From Progne subis subis (Eukaryota; Chordata; Aves; Passeriformes; Hirundinidae), in assembly GCA_022316685.1 (NCBI GenBank), contig JAKJHU010000360.1, positions 62,001 through 126,000 of the forward strand: a stretch of 64,000 nt of DNA, read 5' to 3'. The notes under the pieces were generated by a model. That model had not been told where the DNA came from. It saw only the letters and a program-made list of their open reading frames with translations, and ran no database searches. This document shows positions 51,180-62,292 of this stretch, piece after piece. Positions within the stretch are counted from its first letter, which is position 1. Each line of letters starts with the position of its first letter. The position numbers and the translations under genes were made by a program.

Positions 51180-51870
51180 CAAAGGACTTTGGGTTTGGCT
51201 TTTGCCTTGGAGTCTGTGAGAGGTTTGTGCAATCATGGCCTGCAATTATTTGCTCTAATTAGTCCCTTGAGAGGCTTTGTCAGTAACAACACTCTGTGGG
51301 GCTCATTAATGCTTCAAGGTACTTCAGTTCTTTTAAGGTACTTGGTGTTGCCCTTTTAGAACTGACTCTTTGAGAGGTTTATGCAATCATGGCCCAATTA
51401 TCTACATTAATGAGTCCCTTGAGATTCTTAGTCAGTAAAGACACTCAGCAGGGCTCATTAGTACTTCAAGATACTCAAGTTTATTAAAGAACTTTTTTTT
51501 TGACACTGAGTCTGAGAGGTTTGTGCAATCCTGCCCTCCCATTATCTTCTCTAATTAGTCCCTAGAGATTCTTAGCCTGTAACAACACTCAGTGGGGCTC
51601 ATTAATGCTTCAAGGTACTCAGGGGTAATTTAAATACTTCTTTTTGCCACTGCATCTCTGAGAGGTTTTTTTTGTGCAATCCTGGCCTCCAATTCTCTCA
51701 TCCAAGGAGTCCATGAGAATTCCTTGTGTTTGGGATGGACCTTAGTGGGACCCATTGATGCATTGAGACACTTCGGGTTTTTCCTCTGACATTGAGTCCT
51801 GGAAAAGTTTGTGCAATCTCCTCTCAGGCCCTGAGGTTCCAAGGCTCAGCACCAAATGCACAACAGGGCT
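51180..51870 (-). repeat. Degenerate tandem repeat of about 150 bp, right arm, 5 copies
   Basis: TGCAAT recurs near 51,227, 51,382, 51,523, 51,674 and 51,811, giving the same period and copy number as the left array. Confidence 0.8.
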
Positions 51871-53909
51871 CATTAGGACCAAACATAACTCTGCCTTGAT
51901 TTCCCTCTGGTCTGATGCAGTTCATTAGGAAGTCTTTTTTCCTAGAGTTATGGAGAAATATTTCAAAGAGCTTTTAATCAGTCCACATTCCTATTTTTAA
52001 GGGTGTATTTTTCCCTTGAGACCAGAGGTGATTTCACCATTCAGCGACTGATATTGACCCAGGATCTCTCCCAAGGAGATCTGGCTTGGTCAGAGAAGCT
52101 GTGACTTGAGGTCTGATCCAGCATGGACAACCTTGCTCCACATTCCCCAACCCCATCCTGTCTTCCCTTACTCACCTGGGACCTGCTTTGCTTGGAGAAC
52201 TGGCTGCACTCTGGCAAAGAGGGGTTTTCTTCTTTCATTTTAGCAAAATAAAACTCCTGAGTTTCAGACAATCTCCTCAAGTGTGTGCCAAGCCCAAGGT
52301 GCCACCAAGCAGGTTCCCCTTCCCCAAGGCAGAACCATGCAAGGAATGTTTTATACACACAGGAAGTTCTACAATAAACACAAATGCAGAGTTGGCTGAA
52401 GGCAGAATTAGACCAACTCCTGAAGGACAGACAAGCTTTGAACTCCTTGCAGCTCAAAGCACCAAGTGAGTTGTTGGGAGGTGTGTGAGTGAGGCAAGAG
52501 TGAGGGGAAGGGAAATGCAGAGAGCCCTGGAAGTGCTTGTGTGCAGACAGGCTGTGGGGAAGGGCCCTGCAGCCCTGCTCTGGGCCAGGAGTGAGGGTGG
52601 ATCATCATCCCAACCTGCCCTGGGCCATTGCAAGGGGCTGTGGCCATGGACACTGCACTGACCCCACTGCTGCCTTTGGATCCCTCATCCCTTCAAGTTT
52701 CCTTGGAAAGCACCCAAAGGACCCATTTCTGCAGCCAGGTTCCATGGCCAGGGGGGATGTGGGGGGCTGCAGGTGGTCAATGCCCCATCCCTGGAAACAT
52801 TCAAGTCCAGCTGGGACAGGGCTCTGAACAACCTGATCTGGTCAAAGATGTCCCTGCTCATGGCAGGGGTTGGGATGAGATGAGCACTGCAGAGCTCTTT
52901 CCATCCAAAGCATTCCAGGATTGCATGGGGAGAAGGGGCTGCTCACTGGACTCCAGCCACTGCCCTTGACTCCTCCTTGTCTCTGCTGGAGCCCACATCC
53001 AGCAGCCAAAGCCAGCCCCTTCTCTGGCCTTTCCCTGCCCTGCCCCAGGGGCTGACAGAGCCAGGCTGGCACAGGTGACCTTTAGGCTTTGCAGGGCTCA
53101 GGCACAGCGGCTGGGACAGAGTCAGGGCTGAGGTCACACTCTGTGGGCTGGGGCAGAGCCCAGCCAGAAATGAGCCCTGGAGCAGCAGCTCTGCAGTGGT
53201 GGCCACCAGGCCGCCTTGCCAAGGGAGGCTTCTGGCCATGGCCTGGAAGCAGCTGCTGCTGCCAAGGTGCCTTTGGTGCCTCAGGCTCTGCCTGGCACAG
53301 CTCCCAGCACGGCACTCTGCACTTGTGCCCGAGGCCTTCACTGTGCTGGGGCTGGCCTGGGGCTTTTCCTGCAGCGGGATCTGCCCTGGTCCTGGCACAG
53401 GAAAGGCAGTTCCTGCTGGAGCAGGAGGCTCTGCCTGGAATGGGCTCAAACAACTCCTGCCAAGCCCTGTTTACTTCAAAATTCCTTCCTAGAGCACTAT
53501 ATTCTATACTTTTTATAGCTCCTATACTATGGTGTAAATAACTTTTTTTAAAATTTACTCTGTGAGGTAAGTAAATTTTTCAGTCTAACCCTGATCTGAA
53601 TCAATCATAGCTGTATTTATAGAAATGTATCTGGTATTCCATCATTAATCCTGTGAGACAAATAGCATATAGTTCAATCTCACCTGTCCAATCTTTTGCA
53701 CATAAACTTCTGGCAAAGGCTGGGGCTAGGGCTAGATCCAGCCACTCCTAGTCTCCTCTCTTAGATGGAATCTTAAAAGTCTAGGTGTCCTGGAGGCGTT
53801 TGGGGATCCATGTCGGCTGTTGGGTATCATTTCTCCATCTCATGACTCAGCAGGTGTTTCTCCAAGGACAAAATAAAGATTTTACCTGAAGCTCCCACTC
53901 TGCCCATGA
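51871..53909. other. Arm-shared non-coding DNA; junction without the left arm's 3.9-kb segment
   Basis: 52,060-52,870 matches 18,480-19,020 and 52,870-53,900 matches 13,500-14,526, both in reverse. The two blocks meet at about 52,780-52,870 in a single copy of the CR1-derived phrase that is duplicated in the left arm. No gene is seen. Confidence 0.6.
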
Positions 53910-54230
53910 CAGGAACTCCTGTGAGTGTCTGGGACATCCCGGCTCTTTGGCAGCCTGGGGACTCCTGGGATGTCACTGTGGAGCCCCCGTGAGTGCCTGG
54001 GACAGATCGGTGCCTTTGCAGCCCGAGGTGCCCTGGGATGTCACCATGGAATGGCTGTGACTGCCTCTGACCACAGGGCTCTTGAGCATCCCCAGAAACC
54101 CCTGGGAGGTCTCCATGGAGCCCCTGTCTCTGCCTGTGACATTCCAGCTCTGGAACAGCCTGGAGACTCTTGGAAAGTCCCCATGGAACCCCTCTGAGGG
54201 CCTGTGACAGCTCGGTTCCTTAGCAGGCAA
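53910..54230 (-). repeat. Degenerate 69-bp tandem repeat, right arm
   Basis: Mirror of 13,140-13,470, with 4-5 units sharing GCCTGTGACA and CATGGAGCCCC. Confidence 0.6.
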
Positions 54231-54231
54231 C

Positions 54232-54470
54232 CATCACCAGCCCCTGTTGCTATGGTCAGTTTCCATGACAACCATCAGCAGCCCCTGTTGCTATGATCAG
54301 TTTCCATGACAACCATCAGCAGCCCCTGTTGCTATGGTCAGTTTCCATGACAACCGTCACCAGCCCCTGTTGCTACGGTCAGTTTCCATGACAACCATCA
54401 CCAGCCCGTGTTGCTATGGTCAGTTTCCATGACAACCATCACCAGCCCCCTGTTGCTATGGTCGGTCCCT
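54232..54470 (-). repeat. 41-bp RFX-like minisatellite, right arm, about 6 copies
   Basis: The unit reads ACCATCACCAGCCCCTGTTG then CTATGGTCAGTTTCCATGACA. Most units have TTTCCATGACAACC, so they differ slightly from the left array's GTTGCCATGGAAAC. An exact GTTGCCATGGCAAC is next to it at 54,542-54,555. Confidence 0.9.
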
Positions 54471-54589
54471 TGGCAGCTCCATGCAGATCCCATGCCAGGG
54501 GCAGTTCCATGGACACCAGCTCAGGCCTGGAGCCAGAGCCCGTTGCCATGGCAACCATTTGCAGTCCCATTCCCAGGGCCATGGGATCC

Positions 54590-54870
54590 CAGCAGCACAG
54601 AATTGGCTGAGTTGGGAGGGAGCCATCAGGATCCTCGAGTCCAGCTCCTGGCCCTGCACAGGACACCCCAACAATCCCAGCCTGGGCCTGGCAGCGGTGT
54701 CCAAACGCTGCTGCAGCTCCCAGAGCCCTGGAGCTGTGACCCTTCCCTGGGAGCCTGTTCAGTGCCCCAGCAGCCTCTGGGGGAAAAACCTTTTCCTGAC
54801 ATCCAACCTAAACCTGCCCCGACTCAGCTCCAGCCCTTCCCTCCAGTGCTGTCCCTGGGCACCAGAGTGA
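54590..54870 (-). mobile_element. CR1 LINE 3' end, right-arm copy
   Basis: Mirror of 12,290-12,580; read on the minus strand it has the same phrases in the same order. Confidence 0.75.
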
Positions 54871-55482
54871 AGAGGTTCCCACAGCCCCCAGCCAGGGACC
54901 CGCTCCCAAGGCTGCTGCCAGGGCAACCAGGGCTGGGACCAGCTGGGATGCTCGGTTTCCATGGGCTGGGATTTAGGAAAGGGTTTCCCAAATTTTATGC
55001 TCCCACTAAAACCGAGCTGCCCCTCACTGGCTTCCAGCCTCCCATGGAAAATACAAAAGGCAAAGATTCCGGAGTGGGATAAGGACAATTTACTGCTAAT
55101 AGCGACAAAATAAGGAAAAACTAGGAACAGAAGGGATAAGAGAAATGATATACAGGGACAACTACAACAACACAGAATGGCTCTTCCCAGACATGTATTT
55201 CCTCCTGCTGGGAAAAGACACCCTTGTCCTTGGGGAAGAGAGAGAGTCCCTTTCCTGCCCCTAGCAATGACCTGAGATGGGATCAAATACAATGTCGGGA
55301 CCACGGCCAGGACTACCTCACATCATTGCCAGGGGCAGAGAAAGGGACAGGTGACTCCTCAGCTTGGGTCACGGGAGATGTGGGTCACAAGGACTCTTCC
55401 CAAAGTGTGTCCTCTGATGAGGGATGAAGTTGGAGACTCACACAAAACACTGCCTGCACTCGGGGTACTTGCCAGGTTTCCC
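54871..55482 (-). other. 3' flank of the right zinc-finger gene
   Basis: Matches 11,640-12,290 in reverse in patches. No ORF of note. Confidence 0.55.
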
Positions 55483-56690
55483 TTACTGGTGACTCCGTTG
55501 GTGTCTGGTCAAGTTATAGCTTCCAGAAAAACTCTTCCCACACTGGGGACACTCGTAGGGCCTCTCCCCTGTGTGGATGCGCCGGTGGGTGATGAGATGG
55601 GAGTTGTACTTTAAGCCCTTCCTGCAGTCGGGGCAGCGGAAGGGCCTCTCATCTGTGTGAATCCGCTGGTGCTTGAGGAGATCTGAGCTGGTCTGAAACC
55701 TCTTCCCACACTTGGGACACTGATAGGGCCTCTCCCCAGTGTGGATCATTTGATGGATGATCAGCTGGGACTTACAGTTGAAGCCCTTCCCACATTCCCC
55801 ACACTTGTATGGCCTTTCCTCAGCGTGGATGTTCTGGTGGCGGACCAAATTGGAGCGCTGGCTGAAGCTCTTCCCACACTGCTCACACTCATAGGGCCGT
55901 TCCCTGGTGTGGATCCTCTGGTGGCGGATCAGGTGGGAGCTCTGTCTGAAGCTCATCCCACATTCCCCACACTCGTAGGGCCTCTCCCCAGTGTGGATGC
56001 GCCGGTGGGTGATGAGGGTGGAGTTTTGCTTGAAGCCCTTCCTGCAGTCAGGGCAGCGGAAGGGCCTCTCCTCTGTGTGAATCTGCTGGTGCTTGAGGAG
56101 ATTGGAGCTGGTCTGAAACCTCTTCCTGCACTTGGGACACTCATAGGATCTGTCCCCAGTGTGGATGATCTGATCCTGGGCAGGGGTGTTGCTCTGGCTG
56201 AAGCTCTGTCCACCTTCCTGGCACAGGCTGGGTCATTCCTCCTCAGAGCACCCTGGGATGGGTTTGGAGTCATTCCTCCTGCAGGCTCTCTGGCGCTTTT
56301 TCTCCCCATTTGATCCCTGTGCCATGGAACCACTCATAACAGCCTCTTCCACGAGGTTCTGCCACAGGATTTGTCCTCCCTGGTCTCCATCCTCAGCTCC
56401 TTGTCTGGGGGAGGAAGGACAAGGACAGGATGGGATTTGCCTCCATGCCACAGGGAAGGGGAAGGAGATTCTCCCAACACATTCCAGGCAGGACGGCATT
56501 TGCAGCGGGGTTGTCCTGCAGCCGGGGGCCATGCTGGGCTGGGAGATGGAGCAGGAGAGAGGGGAAAAGGGGCACTGACTTCCTCCTCACCTGCCTGGCT
56601 GTCCTGGAGCATCTTCCTCTTTCTCACAGCCTCCTCCTCCTTCTGGCCAAGGTTTGGGAATGTGAAATCCTGGTTTGGGCAAAAACAATG
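55483..56690 (-). pseudogene. C2H2 zinc-finger gene, right-arm copy, 8 fingers, stop upstream
   Basis: A DNA-binding protein family member. The finger exon is open from 56,232 to 55,483 and encodes eight C2H2 fingers with TGERPY-type linkers. One weak link is ARG-rich (TRERPYEC) and one finger reads [11 protein letters not shown]. The left copy has only four fingers. The exon begins at about 56,403 after an acceptor. The upstream exon (about 56,690-56,589) ends at a GTGAGG donor. Between the exon start and the fingers there is a TGA at 56,233-56,235 where the left copy has AGA, and a frame change further upstream. It is therefore damaged, though the whole finger array would be translated if a start below the stop were used. 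No CpG island is seen upstream. Confidence 0.75.
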
Positions 56691-57359
56691 GATGAGTATG
56701 TTGAGTTTGAATGTCCCTCTGCTCAAGTCCATCTCTACAAGTCACCAGACATCTGGAGTCCCTAATAGCCTATCAAACACCAAGAGCAGCCCTGACAACT
56801 CCTTTGTCGAGTTCCCTGTCTCTGGTCTCTCTCCTTTGGTGTTTTGGGATTCCCTCCTGTCCCAGCTGCTGGGGGTCACATCTGTACTGGGGGTTCCCCA
56901 TCTACTCAGTCCCTGCCTTCTCCAGGCTGCTGGAAATCGCAGGAATCCAAAATGTTTCCCCCTTTTCCATTTGCCATTAAGGGATGATGAGGGGTCCTTG
57001 GGTCCCTTCTCCCCTTATTCTCTGCTTTGGGTTGTAGGGCCCAAGGAGTCCCCCCTGCCCCTCTCCAGGTTGTTGAGGGTCTTGCAAATTGTGGCTCTTC
57101 CCCCTCTTTGGGGTCCTGGGGGACACAGGGCTCTGCTCCTCCAGGCTGCATCTGCCAAAAGCCGCCACTGGGACCCCTCAATGTCCCCCCAAGGGCCATT
57201 TTCCACCCAGCTTTGGAGTTCTTCATTCTCCAAATATCCCCACCCCAAAAACCCCAACCCAGGGACCCCTCAGGGTATCTGAGCTGAGCTCCCTATCTTG
57301 GGCTGGTACGACAGGGGTCTGCTATGGAAGGCAGGAGCCTCCATTGAAAAAGAAAATAT
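56691..57359. other. Outer end of the right arm, weak match to the left zinc-finger intron
   Basis: Patches such as a GACCAGAGACAGGGAACTC block (reverse strand) resemble 10,560-10,720 weakly, so the arm fades out here rather than ending at a sharp point. No gene. Confidence 0.4.
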
Positions 57360-57560
57360 AAACCACCTCTCTTTAAATTATAATTTTGAAATTAATGGGC
57401 TCCCAAGCAAAGATATGGCAATAGGAATAACAGTTCTTTAGCAGGAAAATTAAACTAAAAATGCAGTAGTAAAAAACAATTGTAAAAAACCACAAACAAA
57501 CAACCAAAAAGAAAAACAAAAGAAAAGAAAGAGAAAAGAAAACAAAATAAATAAACCAAC
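57360..57560. repeat. A-rich low-complexity DNA
   Basis: AAAC- and AAAAG-rich stretch, no ORF of note. Confidence 0.7.
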
Positions 57561-58094
57561 CTGACAGAGTCAGAATCCAACCTGACACCAAGTTATTCAG
57601 GGTGTTGCTTTCAGTCCAATCAAATCGTGGCTGCAGTCCTCCTGGAGTGACAGATGTGGTTTTGTTGAAGCAACAATCCTGTAGAAGGGTGTAGTTTTCC
57701 TCCGAAGGTCCGGTGGTGTTGCAGATGGGTCTGGTCTTCCTCTGGGAATCCAGTGGAAACCAGGCTGGTCCTGGTGCTTTAAATCTCAGCTTATATCCAG
57801 GTGGGAATGCTTGGCTCCTCCCTCTGGGTAAAGCATCTCACAATGGGATGATGTAATTTTATCAGTCATGCAGTGAGACTCAATGGCCCATTAACAGAAG
57901 ATATCTCCCTGGAGGAAGGATGGGTCATGGAAGAGATCAAGAACACTGCCCCATTTAGTTTTAACAGCTGGCTCATTAAGAGAAGATCCCCCTCAGAGAT
58001 ATGAGGAATGGTTCATGGAAGAGATAAACAACCTGCCCCAGCTGGTGATCACAGATGGTAGTAGAATACATTTTTTTTGTTACATCTTGCATTT
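57561..58094. mobile_element. LTR-like fragment, part of it repeated inverted at 60,220-60,455
   Basis: 57,880-58,090 (GAAGATATCTCCCTGGAGGA, GAGAAGATCCCCCTCAGAGA, AACAACCTGCCCCAGCTGGT) is found in reverse complement at 60,220-60,455. The composition and TATATCC/TTTAAA boxes fit an avian ERV LTR, but no internal region is attached. Confidence 0.55.
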
Positions 58095-59149
58095 CAAGAC
58101 CGAGCTTGAGGCTCCTTGCCCAGGCTCTCTCCAGAACACGCCCAGGCCAATGCTCAGCAGAGAAAAACCCCGTGAGCCGTCCCAGGGTGGCCGTGGGCAG
58201 GCTGGGGGCAAACAGCATGGCTGGGGCTCTGCAAGGTCCCTGGGGGAGACGGGAAGGAGCAGCAGAGCAGGGGCTGATCCATCCCCACTGCGCTGGACAC
58301 CCCAGGGCAGCGTCCCAGAGCGTCCTCATGCACCTGCCAACAACATCCCCACTCTGCAGCCCTGGCCTCTCCCCCAGCTCACACAGGTGCCGCATCCTTC
58401 CAGGCACAGACACGGCAGCACTGGCTCAGGAGCCCCTGTTTGCACTGCCCAGAGCAGGCGTGAGCACCCCCATGGTGTTGGTGTGGGGAGATGAACCTGA
58501 GGGAGCACAAATGCCATCAGCCCCTGGGGCCAGGAAGGGCTGGAGGACAGCAGGGAAACCACTCAGGTTTGTGATGGCCTCTGAAGTCATCCAGAAAGTT
58601 TATTCCCATGAGCTGTGAGTTTCCTGTGCCACTGCAGGTGTTGCTCAGAGCCAGGACTGTCTGGCAGCCACTCCCAAACTGCCCTCAGCATTTCCTTTGC
58701 CTCACCTTGGCTTTCTTTCCCCTTCCTGGTACAAATTTCTTAATTTTGCCCCTCCCTGTTCCCTCCCCTGCATACAGCCCATACCTGGTTGCCCATTCCT
58801 CTCTGGCCCCATTCCCCGTTTCAGTTCCTGAGTTCCTGGCACCATGGGAACGTCCCCTGGGGAGCAGGATCATCCTCCAAGTGCTTCAGGAATTGTCTGC
58901 AGCCTCCTGCAGTGCCTCGTGCTGCTCCCTTGCCAGAGGCACCACAGACCAGGGGGGCACATCTGGGCTGCTGTGTCTGGCTGTGGGGCTCCCTGTTCTG
59001 GGCAAGGAGGAGGAGCTGCAGAGGCTCTGCAGGACTGACAGGATGGGCTTTGGGGCTGTGAGGAGAAGCTGAGGCACCTGGGCTGCTGGACCTTCTGGAG
59101 AGGAGACCCAGGGCTCATCCTGCAATGGCTGCAAGGGTGGTTTCAGAGA
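58095..59149 (+). repeat. Direct copy of 23,690-24,715
   Basis: About 1 kb of close similarity in the same orientation, starting at GAGGCTCCTTGCCCAGGCTC. It carries no recognised gene. It shows that arm material also spread outside the palindrome. Confidence 0.75.
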
Positions 59150-59590
59150 ATCACAGAATCAGCAAGGTAGGATAACACCTTGGAGATCATCAAGTGTAGC
59201 CTTTGCCTGATACTGCCTTGTCTTCCCTGAGCCTCCTCTTCTCCAGGATAAACAACCCCAGCTCCCTCAGCCACTCCTCACAGGACTTGTTTTCCAGAAT
59301 CCTCATCAGCCTTATTGTTCTTCTCTGGACACACTCCAGCCCCTCCATGTCCTTCCTAAACTGAGGACCCAGAACTGGACACAGCATTCAAGGTGCTGCC
59401 CAACCAGTGCCGAGCACAGGGGAAGTTTCACTGCCCTGCTCCTGCTGCCCACACCATTCATGATCTAGGCCAGGTATCATTGGCCGTCTTGGCCACCTGG
59501 GCACACTGCTGGCTCATGTCCAGCCTGCTGTCCATCAGTCCCCCCAGGTCCCTTTCTGCCTGGCTGCTGTCCAGCCACTCTGTCCCAAAA
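59150..59590 (-). mobile_element. CR1 LINE 3' part, antisense
   Basis: Same phrases as 24,720-25,150 (TCTTCTCCAGGATAAACAAC, CAGAACTGGACACAGCATTC, GCACACTGCTGGCTCATGTC). It ends abruptly where the sequence turns back on itself. Confidence 0.8.
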
Positions 59591-59840
59591 CTGTTGGTTG
59601 TTTATCCTCGAGAAAAGGAGTCTCAAGGGAGACAAAGCAGTGTCAGGGTGTAGGTTGGGCTTGATGGTGTCCAAGGTCTTTTCCAGCCTTGCTGATTCTG
59701 TGATTCTCTGAAACCACCCTTGCAGCAGTTGCAGGATGAGCCCTGGGTCTCCTCTCCAGAAGGTCCAGCAGCCAAGGTCCCTCAGCTTCTCCTCACAGCC
59801 CCAAAGCCCATCCTGTCAGTCCTGCAGAGCCTCTCCAGTG
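59591..59840 (+). repeat. Inverted copy of 59,025-59,270
   Basis: GGTTGTTTATCCTCGAGAAA through GCCCATCCTGTCAGTCCTGC is the reverse complement of the CR1 end and the GC-rich block just upstream, with a spacer of about 320 bases. Confidence 0.75.
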
Positions 59841-60219
59841 CAGGGGGAAACCCTGGGGAGCTGAATAGCAGAATCAATATGTATTTAGTAGAAGCCATTT
59901 ATTTAATATTTTATATATATAAAAATATAAAATTATTTATATATTATGTATTTTATTTATTTTAAACTCCAGTTATGGATTCTAGCACTACTGTCCACAC
60001 GTACAGGTGTCTCTCAATTGGCTAAGCCACTTGCTCCCGAGGCAGGCACACATCCTTCAGGACACCTCATTGGTCAAGCGTCCATCATCATGTTGTGTGT
60101 CCTCTAAGTTTTGCGTTGTTTGTAAACAGTTTCTCAGGCTCTTGGTTCTTATTTGTAGTCCTGTTGTTATCTCAGTAGCTTTGAGAAATTCCTAAGGTCT
60201 CTTGGGCAAGCAGCCTCAA
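59841..60219. other. AT-rich stretch and unidentified DNA; no gene seen
   Basis: 59,880-59,965 is TA-rich (TATATATAAAAATATAAAA). 59,970-60,219 has no ORF of note and may be part of an LTR. Confidence 0.4.
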
Positions 60220-60455
60220 GCCCTCTCTTGTAATGCAAGATTTATCCAAGAAAATGTATTCTATTACCATCTGTGAACACCAGCTGGGGCAGGTTGTTTA
60301 TCTCTTCCATGACCCATCCCTCATATCTCGGAGGGGGATCTTCTCTTAATGGCCCAGCTGTTAAAACCAAATGGGGCAGTGTTCTTGATCTCTTCCATGA
60401 CCCGTCCTCCCTCCAGGGAGATATCTTCTGTTAATGGGCCATTGCCACTTTGGGA
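60220..60455 (-). mobile_element. LTR-like fragment, inverted partner of 57,880-58,090
   Basis: Reverse complement match of the left fragment, with a few substitutions. Confidence 0.6.
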
Positions 60456-60702
60456 AGGGCTCTGGTGACCCACGTTTCCTGTGACCCATGCTGAGAAGTC
60501 ACCTGTCCCTTTCTCTGCCCCTGGCAATGATGTGAGGTGGGACTGAAGAACATGAGGGTCTGGCCATGGTCCCATCATTGTATTTCAGCCCATCTCAGGT
60601 CATTTCTGGCTGGGCCCTGCCCCAGCCCACACTGTGACCTCAGCCCTGACTCTGTCACAGCCGCTGTGCCTGAGCCCTGCAAAGCCTAAAGGTCACTGTC
60701 AT
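60456..60702 (+). other. Mosaic of two arm fragments
   Basis: 60,470-60,606 matches the zinc-finger 3' flank (11,740-11,880). 60,607-60,700 then matches 14,215-14,306 (also 53,080-53,170 reversed). In the arms these two blocks are 2.3 kb apart. Confidence 0.6.
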
Positions 60703-62292
60703 GGGTTCGCACAGTTTGGTTTTTCGTTAGGGAGGAATGTGAAGTATTACCCTGTCAGGACCCTAGAAATAGTTTTAGAAAGGACAAGGACCTATGAGAA
60801 GCTGGTTTGAAATATTGGCACCTGCTTTGGCCACTGAGAATGTTGAATGTGACTTTGGGCAGTACCCATATAAATCCTGGGTTTGTTCAGGTCAGGCCCT
60901 TTTCCTCCTGCTCAGCTGAACAGGTAACATCCAGTGGGTCCTACTGCTCCCCACACCCCACCTCCCCCTTCGGGGGGAAGCTCGCCCGAGGCCCAGCCAG
61001 ACTCCATCGGCTCCCCAGGGGGAGGAGAGGTTTCAGCTTAACAACAACCACTTTGAAAAAACCTCCCCGGAGACCCCGGAGCAGGGAGGGATCTCCCCTG
61101 ATAACAACTATGGGCCCGGTTAGGCCGAGGCTGCCCCGATTGTTACCGAGGGGTGGGCAGAGCTCTCCTCCCGCTCCCCTCCTCCGGTGTCTTCCAGACG
61201 GAGAAGAAAGAGTGGAGGGAGGAAACCAGGCTGATCTGAAATGGAGAGACTGCTGCCTGGAGCAGAAATCACATGGCCACTGCAGGCCTGGGCAGAGTTA
61301 ACCCTGTCCTGGCAACATGGAGCTTCCAAGGCCTGACCCTTCCCTGAGAGAGAAAAGAAAGAGACAGAGGGGACGTAGAAAAGACGTCGCATGAAGTCAG
61401 TGGAGCAGGAGTGAAAGAACTGATAAAGATTATTAGAAGAGGGATTGAGGACATGGACATTTTTAACCAAGCTTTTCTGCTGTAAACGATGGAGAAATGG
61501 ACTGGTTCTTGTAACATCTTAAAGTTGTTTGGAGGAATGCTATTTCTAGTCAAAGTTGGGGATTGATATGATTGAGATTTAAGTGGGAATCTTAAAGCCC
61601 CTCACTCCCGGCTTAAAATAAGGTCTCAGCCTTTGAGACCAAGATGATTTTAGAGAGAAAGTGATTTGAAGCCCTCGGCTCCTGGGGTAAAAGGAGGTCT
61701 TTATTTCTTTTGAGATTAAGACAGTTTTAGAGATAGAAGAGAATCCTTGTTTTATACTAGAAGAAGCTTTCTTAAACAGTACCCCAGATACACTGAGAGG
61801 CCCATGAGTAGCCAGGGGAAAGGCACAATCTGCAAAAACTCCAAGCAGCTGCAGATTTGTGACATTGAGAGCCCCAGGACTGTTTTTGTCTTGTGGCCAA
61901 TGTCTCCATAAGATTCTAGAGAGACTCCTCTCCCAAACTGATGAAAGATTATGTTTAAATGGTGAAACTGACTGAAAATCACAGCTTGTGTCTATGTTGT
62001 TTGTAAGAAAGTTAACAGTTTGTAAGGGAAGGGAAGAGTGTTTTGAAGTGGCATTTTGGTTTTTTGGGTTTTTTTCCCATCTTTTCTTTTCTTATCTTTT
62101 CCATTCTTTTAGTGTGTGTTTAAAAAAAAAAAAAAAAGTTTTTTAAGTTTGAGCCTGCTTTCCTTTTCCTGATCCTCTCCCATATAAAGAGAGTAAACAC
62201 AAAGACCACTAAATTTAGCAAACAAAATTTCATGAATGCGTAGTCACTATATTAATTAGTGTTTCTGCCCAGTTTTAACTAAAACCATTACA
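60703..62292 (+). mobile_element. Long LTR-type element, plus strand, uninterrupted copy
   Basis: Starts TGTCATGGG and ends ACCATTACA, with a TATA-like CATATAAAT at about 60,867 and no coding capacity. It matches the element at 14,809-16,400 in order but without that copy's nested solo LTR. No target-site duplication was found. The apparent 164-codon ORF at 60,807-61,301 has no recognisable content. Confidence 0.6.

Noticed and set aside
60807..61301. 164-codon ORF in the long LTR element
   Set aside because: Non-coding LTR-type DNA; the related copy at 14.8-16.4 kb has no matching frame.
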